The translations under genes and the position numbers were made by a program. The notes under the pieces were generated by a model. It had not been told where the DNA came from. It did no database searches and saw only the letters and a program-made list of their open reading frames with translations. Positions 8,905 to 17,923 of a stretch of 64,000 nt of DNA are shown one piece after another. The first letter of the stretch is position 1. The number at the start of each line of letters is the position of its first letter. Origin of the DNA: Mucilaginibacter endophyticus (GTDB taxonomy: Bacteria > Bacteroidota > Bacteroidia > Sphingobacteriales > Sphingobacteriaceae); contig NZ_QPCG01000003.1 in the NCBI RefSeq assembly GCF_003351025.1, positions 760,355 to 824,354 of the forward strand, read 5' to 3'.

Positions 8905-10137
8905 TTATTGAGGGATTCCGTAAAAAGACATTTCTTCAATGTAGGTATAGTCTAACCCAAACCAGGTTTCGCTTACCACAACCCGCAGATATTTTGCCGG
9001 CGGGCTATTAAACGGCACATCAAAGTTTACACCGGCTTCAACAAAGGCCTGGTCGGCGGAGTTGGTTTGCCCCTGCGGCAGGCCCGACGGTGGGTCTGGG
9101 AAACGGAAGGTACCTAACACTGTCCAATCGCCGCTGACGGTACCTGCTGGTTTGCCACCTGGCGTAACAGCATCGGCAGGGTTATCTTTATTTGATCCCC
9201 AAATGCTGAATACTTTAGGATTTGCATAACCATACCCTCTCGGCCACATCACAAAGTGGCTCAGCTTATAGCTCCGGCCTACGCCAAATGTGCCCTGCAC
9301 CAGTTTTTGTACCGGCCCAATCGTAGTTTGCCAAGGCGCGGCACCGCCAACTTCCTTGGTAAAGCCATCCCATAAATATGGCAGGATACCGCCATAGCCT
9401 ATATAGGCATCGCTTGGTGTGAGGTATTGGAAAAACTTGCTTTTATCAAGTATTTCTTCATATAAAGGCGTTAGGGTAACCAACAAAGTATCAGATGCAT
9501 TACCGAACTGATCGGTTACGAAGGCGCCAAATTTTGCAGGCGTAGTACTAAATCCCCTTACCGCGTAGCTTATGGTATCAGTACTGGTAAAGTGCCTGTC
9601 TTTAATGTTGAATTTATTATCGGCCGGATCAATAGTGATCACATTTATGCCTATTGGCCTTTTATCTTTATTAATCGTTGATAAATGGATCCCGCCAAAA
9701 TCGGCTGCTATGTTAAGTTTTTTCCGGATAAGCTGGTAATAAGGAGTATCCGGATGAACGGTAACCGTAACCGGGTCCGATTCTACATTAGCTCTTGTTA
9801 CCGCATGCAGGGTAACCGTGTAATCCTTAGTGCTTTGAAAGCCATCCACCCTAATTGTATCCAAAAAATAGCTGGATTTGGTTTGCCTTGTGGTGGTGCC
9901 ATTAATATTATAATCGGCAACTATATAAAGCAGGTTTTGTGACGATGGCAAAGTATAGGTTAAAACAGCACCGCCATTAAAATTGCGCACTTTAACGTTG
10001 GTTACAACGCCGGGCTTCGTTTTATCGGTACTTTCAGGAAGTTTATAGTTATCGCTTTTTGAACATGAAAATAAGCATGTTGTTAAAAGCGCCAGCACAC
10101 ATAAAAAGTGTACAGGCTTTATATGATTATAGCTCAT
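8905..10137 (-). CDS. Surface lipoprotein, DUF4959/DUF5000-like, SusCD accessory
   Basis: A 410-aa lipoprotein; the signal peptide ends in the lipobox CLFSCSKSD. An N-terminal fibronectin-III-like domain (GVVTNVKVRNFNGGAVLTYT, as in DUF4959) is followed by a middle domain resembling DUF5126. The C-terminal domain has a discoidin-like fold (DUF5000), with LWDGFTKEVGG near its start and KYLRVVVSETWFG near the end. It lies 46 bp downstream of the SusD gene and 18 bp upstream of the next lipoprotein gene, so it is probably part of the SusCD complex or an auxiliary surface glycan-binding protein. The domain names are my recognition, not a search result. Confidence 0.72.
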   Translation of the reverse strand: MSYNHIKPVHFLCVLALLTTCLFSCSKSDNYKLPESTDKTKPGVVTNVKVRNFNGGAVLTYTLPSSQNLLYIVADYNINGTTTRQTKSSYFLDTIRVDGFQSTKDYTVTLHAVTRANVESDPVTVTVHPDTPYYQLIRKKLNIAADFGGIHLSTINKDKRPIGINVITIDPADNKFNIKDRHFTSTDTISYAVRGFSTTPAKFGAFVTDQFGNASDTLLVTLTPLYEEILDKSKFFQYLTPSDAYIGYGGILPYLWDGFTKEVGGAAPWQTTIGPVQKLVQGTFGVGRSYKLSHFVMWPRGYGYANPKVFSIWGSNKDNPADAVTPGGKPAGTVSGDWTVLGTFRFPDPPSGLPQGQTNSADQAFVEAGVNFDVPFNSPPAKYLRVVVSETWFGLDYTYIEEMSFYGIPQ

Positions 10138-10183
10138 AATATCTCTTCGTTAATTATTTATCCAATTAAAAACCAGTTAAATC

Positions 10184-12097
10184 CTACCAGTAGGGGTTTT
10201 GAACAAGATTGTCGTTCACCACAATGGAGTTATTCCAGATAGGCCACAGGTAATCCCTGGTGTTAAATACCGGGATCTCCACGTTGCGGGCACGGTAATA
10301 GTTAATGGCTTGTTCTTCGTAAATACTCCAGCCTGTTAGCGGGGTGCTTAATACTCCCTGTAACTCCTTCCAACGGCGAAGGTCCCAGCCGCTCTGGCCT
10401 TCAAAACAAAGCTCAATGCGGCGCTCCTGGTGAATGATAGATCTTAAACCCTCTTTAGTTGTTGGTTTCGACGGATTTTTTGAATAAGCTGCCCATGAAT
10501 TAACAACACCATCCAAACCGGCACGCGCCCTGATCCTATCCACATAAGATATCGCCTCGGCAGTAGGGCCATTTACTTCATTCAATGCCTCGGCATACAA
10601 CAAGTATAAACCCGCCATGCGCATAACCGGCATTGAAAAATCTGTCCAGTTAAAGCCATCATCATATACGGTAAGGTAGTTGGCCAGCTTTTTAGGCCAG
10701 TAACCGGTTATATTTGATTTTTGCAGTGTTTTAGGACCGGCAAGCGAAGTAACACCACGTGCAGGTACATAGTGCGCAATTTTCGCGTCCAGGATCCCAT
10801 CACCAAACCAGATTCCGCCATCAAAACCTATACTGCCGTAAAAGCGCGGCTCGCGATCAAAATGAGCTTTGACGGTTTGGTAGCCCTGCTTTATGTAGAA
10901 AAAGTTCGCGGCATCGCCGGTACGCAATTGGTTACGATCTGCATAATCCCAGTTTGTATCTTCATCAATAGGTACACCTTTATTGGTATAAAACAACTCG
11001 GTAGTTGAAATAGGCACCGCGTAATAAGCCGGGTTCTGGTTATCGTTTTGATTGGCCTTTTGGGTTAACCGGGGTATGCAATACTCCTGCCCGTGCCAGA
11101 TATTACTCAGCGACCAGATCAACTCAGGATTAGTATCCCATTTTTGCGTTAGCGCGTTTTGGCAGGTTAACACCCTTTTTAATGAATCGGGCAAATTTGA
11201 AACACCTGGCGCAGGCACAAAATTGGTATTTAAATGCAAGCCAGCTGCCTCACAATAATCGATGGCGGTTTTACAAGCAGCGGCTGCTTTTTGCCATTTG
11301 GTAGCATCAAATGATGTCGGGAAAAGGTTTTTGCCGCTTTTATCTTTAAAATTGGCATAATCAGGATTGCCGTTAAATAAAGGGCTTGCAGCTGTCATCA
11401 ACACCTCTGCTTTAATGGCGGCGGCAGCGGGTTGGGTTATCCTGCCCAGTTCTTTAGCCGGATTGTCAATAGTTGGAGGCAGATCCGGAATAGCCTGATC
11501 AAGCAAACCAACAATATAGTTAACCACATCATCAACCGGCTGGCGCTTAACTTTAACCTCGGCGGTTGAAGCCTCAACAGGCAAGTTGACATCGATGATT
11601 GGGATCGGCCCATACATCCGCATCAGGTAGTAATGGTAATAAGCCTTCAGAAATTTAGTTTCGGCAATCCATCGCTTTTTCTCAACCGCAGTTAAATCGG
11701 CCGGTTTATTGATGTTTTCGAGCATGGTATTGCATCGTCTTATGGCCACAAACATGGCTGTGCCGTTAGCCCTGCCATCCCAGAAGTTTAAACCCGGTTC
11801 GCCAACATTCTGAGTGCCGGTGATCAATGTATACCCGGTAATATCCAAAGGATTATTGGCCAGGTTAAGCGGAAAAATGATCTCGCCGGAAGTGGTAAAA
11901 CCGGCACTCCTGTTCAGGTCATTCAATTGCTGAACAGATGAATAACAGGTAAAAAGATAGTTTTCAGCTTCGTTTTTACTCCTGAAAGCATAGTCAATTG
12001 TGCCCACATCAGGCGGAACAACGTCAAGGTATTTTTTGCATGAGCCGCTTAATACCATTAAAAGTAATAAGCCAATATGTTTATAGTTAAATTTCAT
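10184..12097 (-). CDS. SusD/RagB-type outer-membrane nutrient-binding lipoprotein
   Basis: Surface lipoprotein that forms the lid on the SusC channel and captures the glycan. From the ATG at 12097 the signal peptide MKFNYKHIGLLLLMVLSGSC ends in a lipobox. The SusD hallmarks are the helical TPR core (KAYYHYYLMRMYGPIPII), the QPAAAAIKAEVLM region, and the C-terminal RGLRSIIHQERRIELCFEG-like run (EGLRSIIHQERRIELCFEGQ) before WDLRRWKELQG. In-frame ATGs at 12127 and 12109 also exist. The start at 12097 is chosen because it gives a clean lipoprotein signal and has GGAG upstream (about 12 nt) right after the susC stop. The protein is 637 aa, long for a SusD (usual 450-600). Confidence 0.93.
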   Translation of the reverse strand: MKFNYKHIGLLLLMVLSGSCKKYLDVVPPDVGTIDYAFRSKNEAENYLFTCYSSVQQLNDLNRSAGFTTSGEIIFPLNLANNPLDITGYTLITGTQNVGEPGLNFWDGRANGTAMFVAIRRCNTMLENINKPADLTAVEKKRWIAETKFLKAYYHYYLMRMYGPIPIIDVNLPVEASTAEVKVKRQPVDDVVNYIVGLLDQAIPDLPPTIDNPAKELGRITQPAAAAIKAEVLMTAASPLFNGNPDYANFKDKSGKNLFPTSFDATKWQKAAAACKTAIDYCEAAGLHLNTNFVPAPGVSNLPDSLKRVLTCQNALTQKWDTNPELIWSLSNIWHGQEYCIPRLTQKANQNDNQNPAYYAVPISTTELFYTNKGVPIDEDTNWDYADRNQLRTGDAANFFYIKQGYQTVKAHFDREPRFYGSIGFDGGIWFGDGILDAKIAHYVPARGVTSLAGPKTLQKSNITGYWPKKLANYLTVYDDGFNWTDFSMPVMRMAGLYLLYAEALNEVNGPTAEAISYVDRIRARAGLDGVVNSWAAYSKNPSKPTTKEGLRSIIHQERRIELCFEGQSGWDLRRWKELQGVLSTPLTGWSIYEEQAINYYRARNVEIPVFNTRDYLWPIWNNSIVVNDNLVQNPYW

Positions 12098-12113
12098 GAT
12101 ACTCTTCATCTCC

Positions 12114-15100
12114 TTATAAATTAACATTCAAACCAATGTTATACACCTTCTGGATAGGATAGTTAAACCCGTAACTGCCCAGCTCCGGATCCCAGAGTTT
12201 AAATGAGCTCCAGGTAATGAGGTTAAGGCCGTTAACATACAACCTCAAACTGCGCAGGCCAAGCCGCTTTGAAACCGACGTTGGCAAGGTATACCCAAAC
12301 TCTGCCGATTTAAGCCGCATAAACGCGCCGTTGCGCAACCACCAGGTACTTGGCTGCAAATTGTTTTCGATGATGTTACGGGTTGTTCCCAAACGAGGGT
12401 AAGTGGCATACAGGTCCTGGTGCTCCTCGCTCCAGTGACTATCTGCAAATTGTTGCAGCAGCTGGGTATTACCATAAATGTAATCCTCGGTACTTTGCAC
12501 AAAAGGGCTAACCTGGTTAGGGTCAACAAAAAATGAAACCCTTGCCTGCCCCTGGAAAAATGCTGAAAGGTCAAAGTTTTTGTATTGGGCGGATACACCA
12601 TAACCGTAAACAATTTCCGGAACCTGCGGATAGCCAATAAAGGTTTGATCCCGGTTATCAATAATACCATCGCCGTTTAGGTCGCGGTATTTGATATCCC
12701 CGCCCCTTGGCGCTTTACCGGTAGTTGAAAAGATCTGGGTAGGCGACGCGGCGGCTTCAGCATCGTCAACAAATAACCTATCGGCAATGTAGCCGTATCC
12801 GATACGAATTGGCTGACCTACAAAATGGCGATAAGCTTCGGGATAATTCGGCTCTTCGTAATAAGTATATTTATCGGTTGCCAGCGTAAAGTTACCACGG
12901 CCAGAAACTATCCATGAACTGCTGATATTTTGTTTGTAATCAAAAGAAAGATCGATACCTTTTGAATTTGCCTTTCCTAAGTTGGCATAAATATCGGCCT
13001 CAAGCCCTGAAGTACTTGGAATGTATGAGCGTTTTTGCAGGATATTGTACCTGTTATAATTATAAAATTCGGCCGTTATATTCAGGTTCTTGAACAAGGT
13101 CATTTCCAGCGCAAGGTTTGCCTGTTTTGAAGTTTCCCAGGTTACATTAGGGTCAGAGTAGTTAAGGATTGTGGCACCGTTATGCGCATAGCCCGCATTT
13201 GTACCAAAGGCTGCATAAGCACCGCCATTAAGGTTTACGTTTGACGCGTAAAAGAAACGCCTGTCGCTTATGGCATCGTTACCCACCAAACCATAGCTGC
13301 CGCGTACTTTTACCCTGGTAAAGATATCAAGCAGCGGCTCAAAGAATTTTTCGCCGGATACCAGCCAGCCGCCGCCAATGGTTGGAAAAAAGCCGTAACG
13401 GTGCTCGGTAGAGAACCTTTCAGAGCCGTTGTAGCCGAAGTTAAACTCCAAAAAGTATTTGCTTTTATAGTTATAACCGGCACGTCCCGCCAAACCAAGG
13501 TTACGGTGCGGTAAGGCATATTGCAAATCGGGTTGGTGAGTTACCGGATTGATGGCATTTGAATAAACCGTTTGCTGACGGGTTAACACCATTGTTGCCG
13601 AAACGTTATGATCGCCAAACTGCCGGGCATAATCAAAGTTGCCCTGCAGGTAAACCTGGTTGCTGATTGTTGGCGTTCCGGGAAAGTACTCCAGGTATTC
13701 AATGGCATCACCGGGCTTTTGGTTTAACCAGGTTAACGAGTAGGTGTTACTGGTTTTGTCATAACTGCCCACATTGTAGTAAAAAGGCTTATAAGCCAAA
13801 TTGGTATCAAAATACGAATACCTGTTAGCGCTGAAAATACCATGAAAATTAAGGCCATTGGTAATAAAGTTCAAACCCTGGTTTAACTCAATCTGCGCCA
13901 GTACCCGCGACTCGGACGAAGTTTTGTGGCCCCTGAGCAACAAAGCGTAAGGGTTGTTATATGGCACACCCGGATCTGCAGGGGCACCAAACAAAATGTG
14001 TTTGGTATCGCGGTTTGCCGAATCGGCCGGGAAGTAGGCCGGGAACAACACCGGGCTGGTGTGCAAGGCAATTTTATAAACGTCGGAATTAAATGAACCA
14101 TCGGTAGTAAGCGGACCATTATAATCGCTAAAAGTACCCGAAAAACGTAGAATAGCTTCGGTAGTTTTGGTAAGATTAAGGTTTACGTTTGAGCGTAACT
14201 GGTAATTGGTAAATTTAATGTTGTTACTATTGTTATTGGCAGCGTCTTCCGCCAGGTTACCGTGGTCAACATTGTATGAACCGGCAACGTAGTAACGGGC
14301 AAACGGCGTACCGCCGCTAACGCTCAGGTTACCCCTTTGGGTTGATGTGCGTTTTTTCAACAACAAACCCAACCAGTCCACAGCAGGATATACATAAGGA
14401 TTATAGCCCGGGCCTTTAGCCAAAGTATTTTGTGTGTTGATGATCTTATCAGGATCAAATGGCGTTGGCTGATACGGATCGCGCGATAAAGTAGCCTCAT
14501 TGTAAAGCTTCATATAAGTGATAGGATCAGCAATTTTAAGCGATTGCGTATTTTGCGATACCGAGTTTTCTGCGCGGAAACTGATCTGCGGTTTTCCTAT
14601 CTTACCTTGCTTAGTAGCCACTAAAATTACACCGTTGGCACCGCGTGCACCGTATAGGGCGGTGGCACTCGCGTCTTTCAAGATGGAAAAGCTGGCGATG
14701 TCGTCAACCTGCAAACGGGCAAGATCATTGGTGGTAAGCTCGATGTTGTCGATCAGGATCAGCGGGTCAACCTTATAGCCAAAGGTTGTTACCCCCCTGA
14801 TAAAGAACTGGGCATTATCCTGTCCCGGTTGTCCTGTACCCTGAAAGGCGATTATCCCCGCCGCCTGGCCGGCCAGCGCCGTGGTTAAATTGCTCGCAGG
14901 AATCTTCAGCTCGGCAGGTTTAATGGTAGTAACCGAACCAACAATGGCTTCCTTACGTTCCTTTTTACCGTAAGCCGTAATTACTACCTCTTCGGCCTGC
15001 CTCACATCCTCAACCAAAACAACATTAAACAGTTTATTGTCGGGAGTTACAGTAAAGGTTTGCGTAACAAAGCCAATAAACGACACCCGGATCACCGAGC

Positions 15101-15629
15101 CGCTTTTTACATCGAGGATGAACTTGCCATTATTATCGGACACCGTACCGCGCTTGGCGTCATTCACCACGGTAATGCTTACTCCGGGGAGCGTTACGCC
15201 TTTTGCATCGCGCACCGTACCGGTTACGGTAATATCAGCTATGTTTTCGGTTTGACTGTTATTAGCTCCTGCGGCTTCCTTGATAATAACCGATTTACCA
15301 TCGATGGTATAAGTTAAAGCTGAGTTTTTGAGGCTGATCTTCAGCACCTTTTCCAACGGGGTGTTTTGAAAATTAACATCCAGCGGAGGTACGTTTTTTA
15401 TGCTCTTTGCCGACCAGAACAGATTGTAGCCGGTTTGTTTATTTATTTCATTGAATATCTGTTTTAACGTTGCATCATTCTGTTTATAAGTGATTTTTTG
15501 TGAAAAAACCGCTGCACTTGCCTGCATGAATGCCAGGAAGAGTATAAACGTCGTTATCTTCATGATGAGCAGAAATTTCTTAGGGTAGCACGAAGGCGTA
15601 CAAATGTTTGTAGTAAAAATTTTATACAT
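12114..15629 (-). CDS. SusC/RagA-type TonB-dependent receptor with STN domain
   Basis: Outer-membrane glycan importer of 1171 aa. After a long signal region (core MKITTFILFLAFMQASAAVF) comes a secretin/TonB short N-terminal (STN) domain, residues about 50-110 (LKQIFNEINKQTGYNLFW). A carboxypeptidase-regulatory-like domain follows (about 133-210), then EEVVITAYGKKERKE, the plug (PLILIDNIELTTNDL, SILKDASATALYGARGANG) and a 22-strand-type barrel with a C-terminal YNIGLNVNL. The STN domain is the part that signals to a FecR anti-sigma factor, and a fecR/ECF-sigma pair lies just upstream. The gene leads susD and two lipoprotein genes. Nothing in the sequence identifies the glycan. Confidence 0.95.
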   Translation of the reverse strand: MYKIFTTNICTPSCYPKKFLLIMKITTFILFLAFMQASAAVFSQKITYKQNDATLKQIFNEINKQTGYNLFWSAKSIKNVPPLDVNFQNTPLEKVLKISLKNSALTYTIDGKSVIIKEAAGANNSQTENIADITVTGTVRDAKGVTLPGVSITVVNDAKRGTVSDNNGKFILDVKSGSVIRVSFIGFVTQTFTVTPDNKLFNVVLVEDVRQAEEVVITAYGKKERKEAIVGSVTTIKPAELKIPASNLTTALAGQAAGIIAFQGTGQPGQDNAQFFIRGVTTFGYKVDPLILIDNIELTTNDLARLQVDDIASFSILKDASATALYGARGANGVILVATKQGKIGKPQISFRAENSVSQNTQSLKIADPITYMKLYNEATLSRDPYQPTPFDPDKIINTQNTLAKGPGYNPYVYPAVDWLGLLLKKRTSTQRGNLSVSGGTPFARYYVAGSYNVDHGNLAEDAANNNSNNIKFTNYQLRSNVNLNLTKTTEAILRFSGTFSDYNGPLTTDGSFNSDVYKIALHTSPVLFPAYFPADSANRDTKHILFGAPADPGVPYNNPYALLLRGHKTSSESRVLAQIELNQGLNFITNGLNFHGIFSANRYSYFDTNLAYKPFYYNVGSYDKTSNTYSLTWLNQKPGDAIEYLEYFPGTPTISNQVYLQGNFDYARQFGDHNVSATMVLTRQQTVYSNAINPVTHQPDLQYALPHRNLGLAGRAGYNYKSKYFLEFNFGYNGSERFSTEHRYGFFPTIGGGWLVSGEKFFEPLLDIFTRVKVRGSYGLVGNDAISDRRFFYASNVNLNGGAYAAFGTNAGYAHNGATILNYSDPNVTWETSKQANLALEMTLFKNLNITAEFYNYNRYNILQKRSYIPSTSGLEADIYANLGKANSKGIDLSFDYKQNISSSWIVSGRGNFTLATDKYTYYEEPNYPEAYRHFVGQPIRIGYGYIADRLFVDDAEAAASPTQIFSTTGKAPRGGDIKYRDLNGDGIIDNRDQTFIGYPQVPEIVYGYGVSAQYKNFDLSAFFQGQARVSFFVDPNQVSPFVQSTEDYIYGNTQLLQQFADSHWSEEHQDLYATYPRLGTTRNIIENNLQPSTWWLRNGAFMRLKSAEFGYTLPTSVSKRLGLRSLRLYVNGLNLITWSSFKLWDPELGSYGFNYPIQKVYNIGLNVNL

Positions 15630-15818
15630 TTGTTAAAGGCTGTTTTAAGTTGAAATGTTACGACAATTACATTCGGGCTTTAAAAAGCTGATTGGAGCAG
15701 GGGCATCGGAAGTGCCTCTGTTCTGCTTTTTATAAACCACTGATCTGCTATAAGCTATGGGTAGGTATTGGTTTTTCTCATACTCTTCTGTTTAGTTTAA
15801 ATTGGTTTATTGGGGTGG

Positions 15819-16973
15819 TTATTTTCTCTTGCTTACGGTTATGGTATTGCCCTGAATACTGAACCTGGCATCGCCGGTTTGCTCCATCATTTTTAGCAGG
15901 GTTGTGATATTGGCAAAGCGGGTGGTTACGGCGCCAAAGGTTTCTTTTTTCAGGCTTTGATCTTCAAAAACTACATCTACATTGTACCAGCGCGATACGC
16001 TGCGCATGATGTTTTCCAGCTTTTCGTCATCAAAATTGAAATAGCCGTTTTTCCAGGCTATGGCTTCGGTGGTATTGGCCTCGCTTACATCAAGGGTGTT
16101 GGTTAGCCTGGCCTGCTGACCGGGAATCAATATAACTTTACTGTCGGCAGCAGTAACCCGTACCGATCCCTGTAATAAAGTTGTTTTGGTAACTGCATCA
16201 TCAGTATAGGCGTTAACATTAAAGTGAGTACCCAATACTTCAACTGTTTGGCGGCTGGTTACCACACGGAAAGGCAGCTCCTTGTTGTGCGTAACTTCAA
16301 AATAAGCTTCACCACTTAGTTCAACGCGACGCTCTTTCTGGCTATTAAAACTTACAGGAAATTTTAGCGAAGTATAAGCATTAAGCCAAACCTTTGAACC
16401 ATCGGGCAAAACCACCTGGTACTGGCCGCCTTTTGGCGTTTCGATGGTGTTAAAATCAGACGTGTTAATTTGGTTACTGCCGGCCGCACCCGGTAAGTTT
16501 TCAGAACGGTCAATAATGGTATACACCAACTGACCATTTGCTGCCTTGGTTACCTTTATTCCGTTTTGATTGGCTATTTGCCCATTGCCGGCATCGGTAA
16601 GAGAAATCTTTTTTCCGTTGGCCAGGGTAAGGATAGCCTTATTACCACCAGGCGGAATATCATTTTTAGCCAATTGCTGAGTAGCTGCCTTGTTACCGGT
16701 AATTTTAGAAACAAACACACCGGCAATGCCTAATATCAGCACTACTGATGCCGCCGCAACCCACTTAAAGTAATGCACTTTGGTTTTAACCGGCCTGGTT
16801 TCGCGGTTAAGGCGTGCAAGCATGGCCTCGCCTACCGCCTCTTCGCTTTCCGGGAATTCGGCATCCTGGTACGCGTTTTCGCGGTACCATTTCAGCAGTT
16901 CATCACGCTCGGTTGCCGTAGCAGTGTTATCCCGATACTTTTTAATTAAAATGTAGATACGTTCCTGGTCCAA
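15819..16973 (-). CDS. FecR-family anti-sigma factor
   Basis: Inner-membrane anti-sigma regulator of 384 aa. It has a cytoplasmic N-terminal domain (about 1-85), one transmembrane helix (WVAAASVVLILGIAGVFV), and a periplasmic FecR domain with ETPKGGQYQVVLPDGSKVWL, VELSGEAYFEVTH and VEVLGTHFNVNAY. The C-terminal DUF4974-like domain (FDDEKLENIMRSVSRWYNVD) contacts the STN domain of the cognate SusC. The start is a TTG codon at 16973, since no ATG precedes the conserved N-terminus; this is unusual but the reading frame is clear. It lies between the ECF sigma gene (134 bp upstream) and the SusC gene (189 bp downstream). Confidence 0.92.
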   Translation of the reverse strand: MDQERIYILIKKYRDNTATATERDELLKWYRENAYQDAEFPESEEAVGEAMLARLNRETRPVKTKVHYFKWVAAASVVLILGIAGVFVSKITGNKAATQQLAKNDIPPGGNKAILTLANGKKISLTDAGNGQIANQNGIKVTKAANGQLVYTIIDRSENLPGAAGSNQINTSDFNTIETPKGGQYQVVLPDGSKVWLNAYTSLKFPVSFNSQKERRVELSGEAYFEVTHNKELPFRVVTSRQTVEVLGTHFNVNAYTDDAVTKTTLLQGSVRVTAADSKVILIPGQQARLTNTLDVSEANTTEAIAWKNGYFNFDDEKLENIMRSVSRWYNVDVVFEDQSLKKETFGAVTTRFANITTLLKMMEQTGDARFSIQGNTITVSKRK

Positions 16974-17107
16974 TTGGTTTTGGTGCTTATATATGTGAGT
17001 ACATTAAAAAGCACCCAACCCTATATGGATTTTTAATTTTTTTTGAGAATTAACAGGATTAGTTAAAAGGGCTGCGAAATCGCAATAATGAGCGATCTTA
17101 AGGAATG

Positions 17108-17698
17108 CTATTTTAAAAGCGAAATGATGGTATGCAAAGCCACAACTATACTCCAGCCATAGTTTTTCAGCTCGCCGCGAATAATTTTCAGGGCACGGGT
17201 AAGGTTAGCCTCTACCCCTTTTTCGCTGATCTCTATCCTTTCGGCAATCTCGTTGTTTTTTAAACCCATATCACGGCTGTAGCGGAATACGAGGCGGCAT
17301 TTTTCAGGCATTTCCTCAACAATACCATTGATATATTCCTGCAGAAAAAGCGCGTCGAGCTTGTGCTCGTCATGGGTTATATCCGTAAACTCGTAGTTTT
17401 CTTTAGCGAGGTCGGCGCGGCGCTTTTCCTGTTGGTAATGTTTGAAAACGCTAAACTTTACCGCGGTGGCTAAAAAGGCAGCGACACTTTGGATTTCAAC
17501 AGTACCACGACGCTCCCATAATGATAAAAAAACCTCATGTACAAGGTCTTTTGCACCGGCAGTATCTTTACAGTGGTTCCAGGCAATGCCGAGCATCTTT
17601 TTCCAGTACCGCTGGTAAATTTCGGTAAAGGCATCATGATCATCTGCCTGCAGCAATCCTGTTAATTCCTGATCTGTATATGTACTGTACTTTGACAT
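17108..17698 (-). CDS. ECF sigma-70 factor (FecI-like)
   Basis: A 196-aa extracytoplasmic-function sigma factor. Region 2 has AFTEIYQRYWKKMLGIAW and AKDLVHEVFLSLWERRGTV; region 4 has MPEKCRLVFRYSRDMGLKNN followed by the helix-turn-helix IAERIEISEKGVEANLTRAL. The C-terminus ends in a short hydrophobic stretch (WSIVVALHTIISLLK), a feature shared with the second FecI-like factor of this window. It is followed in the same direction by fecR, so release of this sigma factor would activate the SusC/SusD genes downstream. The upstream 225-bp gap to the GH43 stop shows no clear promoter. Confidence 0.93.
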   Translation of the reverse strand: MSKYSTYTDQELTGLLQADDHDAFTEIYQRYWKKMLGIAWNHCKDTAGAKDLVHEVFLSLWERRGTVEIQSVAAFLATAVKFSVFKHYQQEKRRADLAKENYEFTDITHDEHKLDALFLQEYINGIVEEMPEKCRLVFRYSRDMGLKNNEIAERIEISEKGVEANLTRALKIIRGELKNYGWSIVVALHTIISLLK

Positions 17699-17923
17699 TT
17701 GCCCCGTTCCGGAGATTCTCGCTCTAATTGGTTACCGGTATCGTCAACAGCGGGAACTGTTCCAAAACCTGGTTACAAATATGCAATATAATTTCAATGA
17801 AAAAACTATTTTAACATTATCAATAAATCAATGGTTTAAGTGTTAAAAGCTATCGGTACAAGCAGTTTGTAAAAAATTCCCCTTGCACGGGTTAAGGATC
17901 TTAAGCTTTGTAATTCCTTGTTT

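Noticed and set aside
12245..12670. A 141-codon minus-strand ORF
   Set aside because: It lies wholly inside the SusC1 gene in another frame and shows no recognisable protein features.
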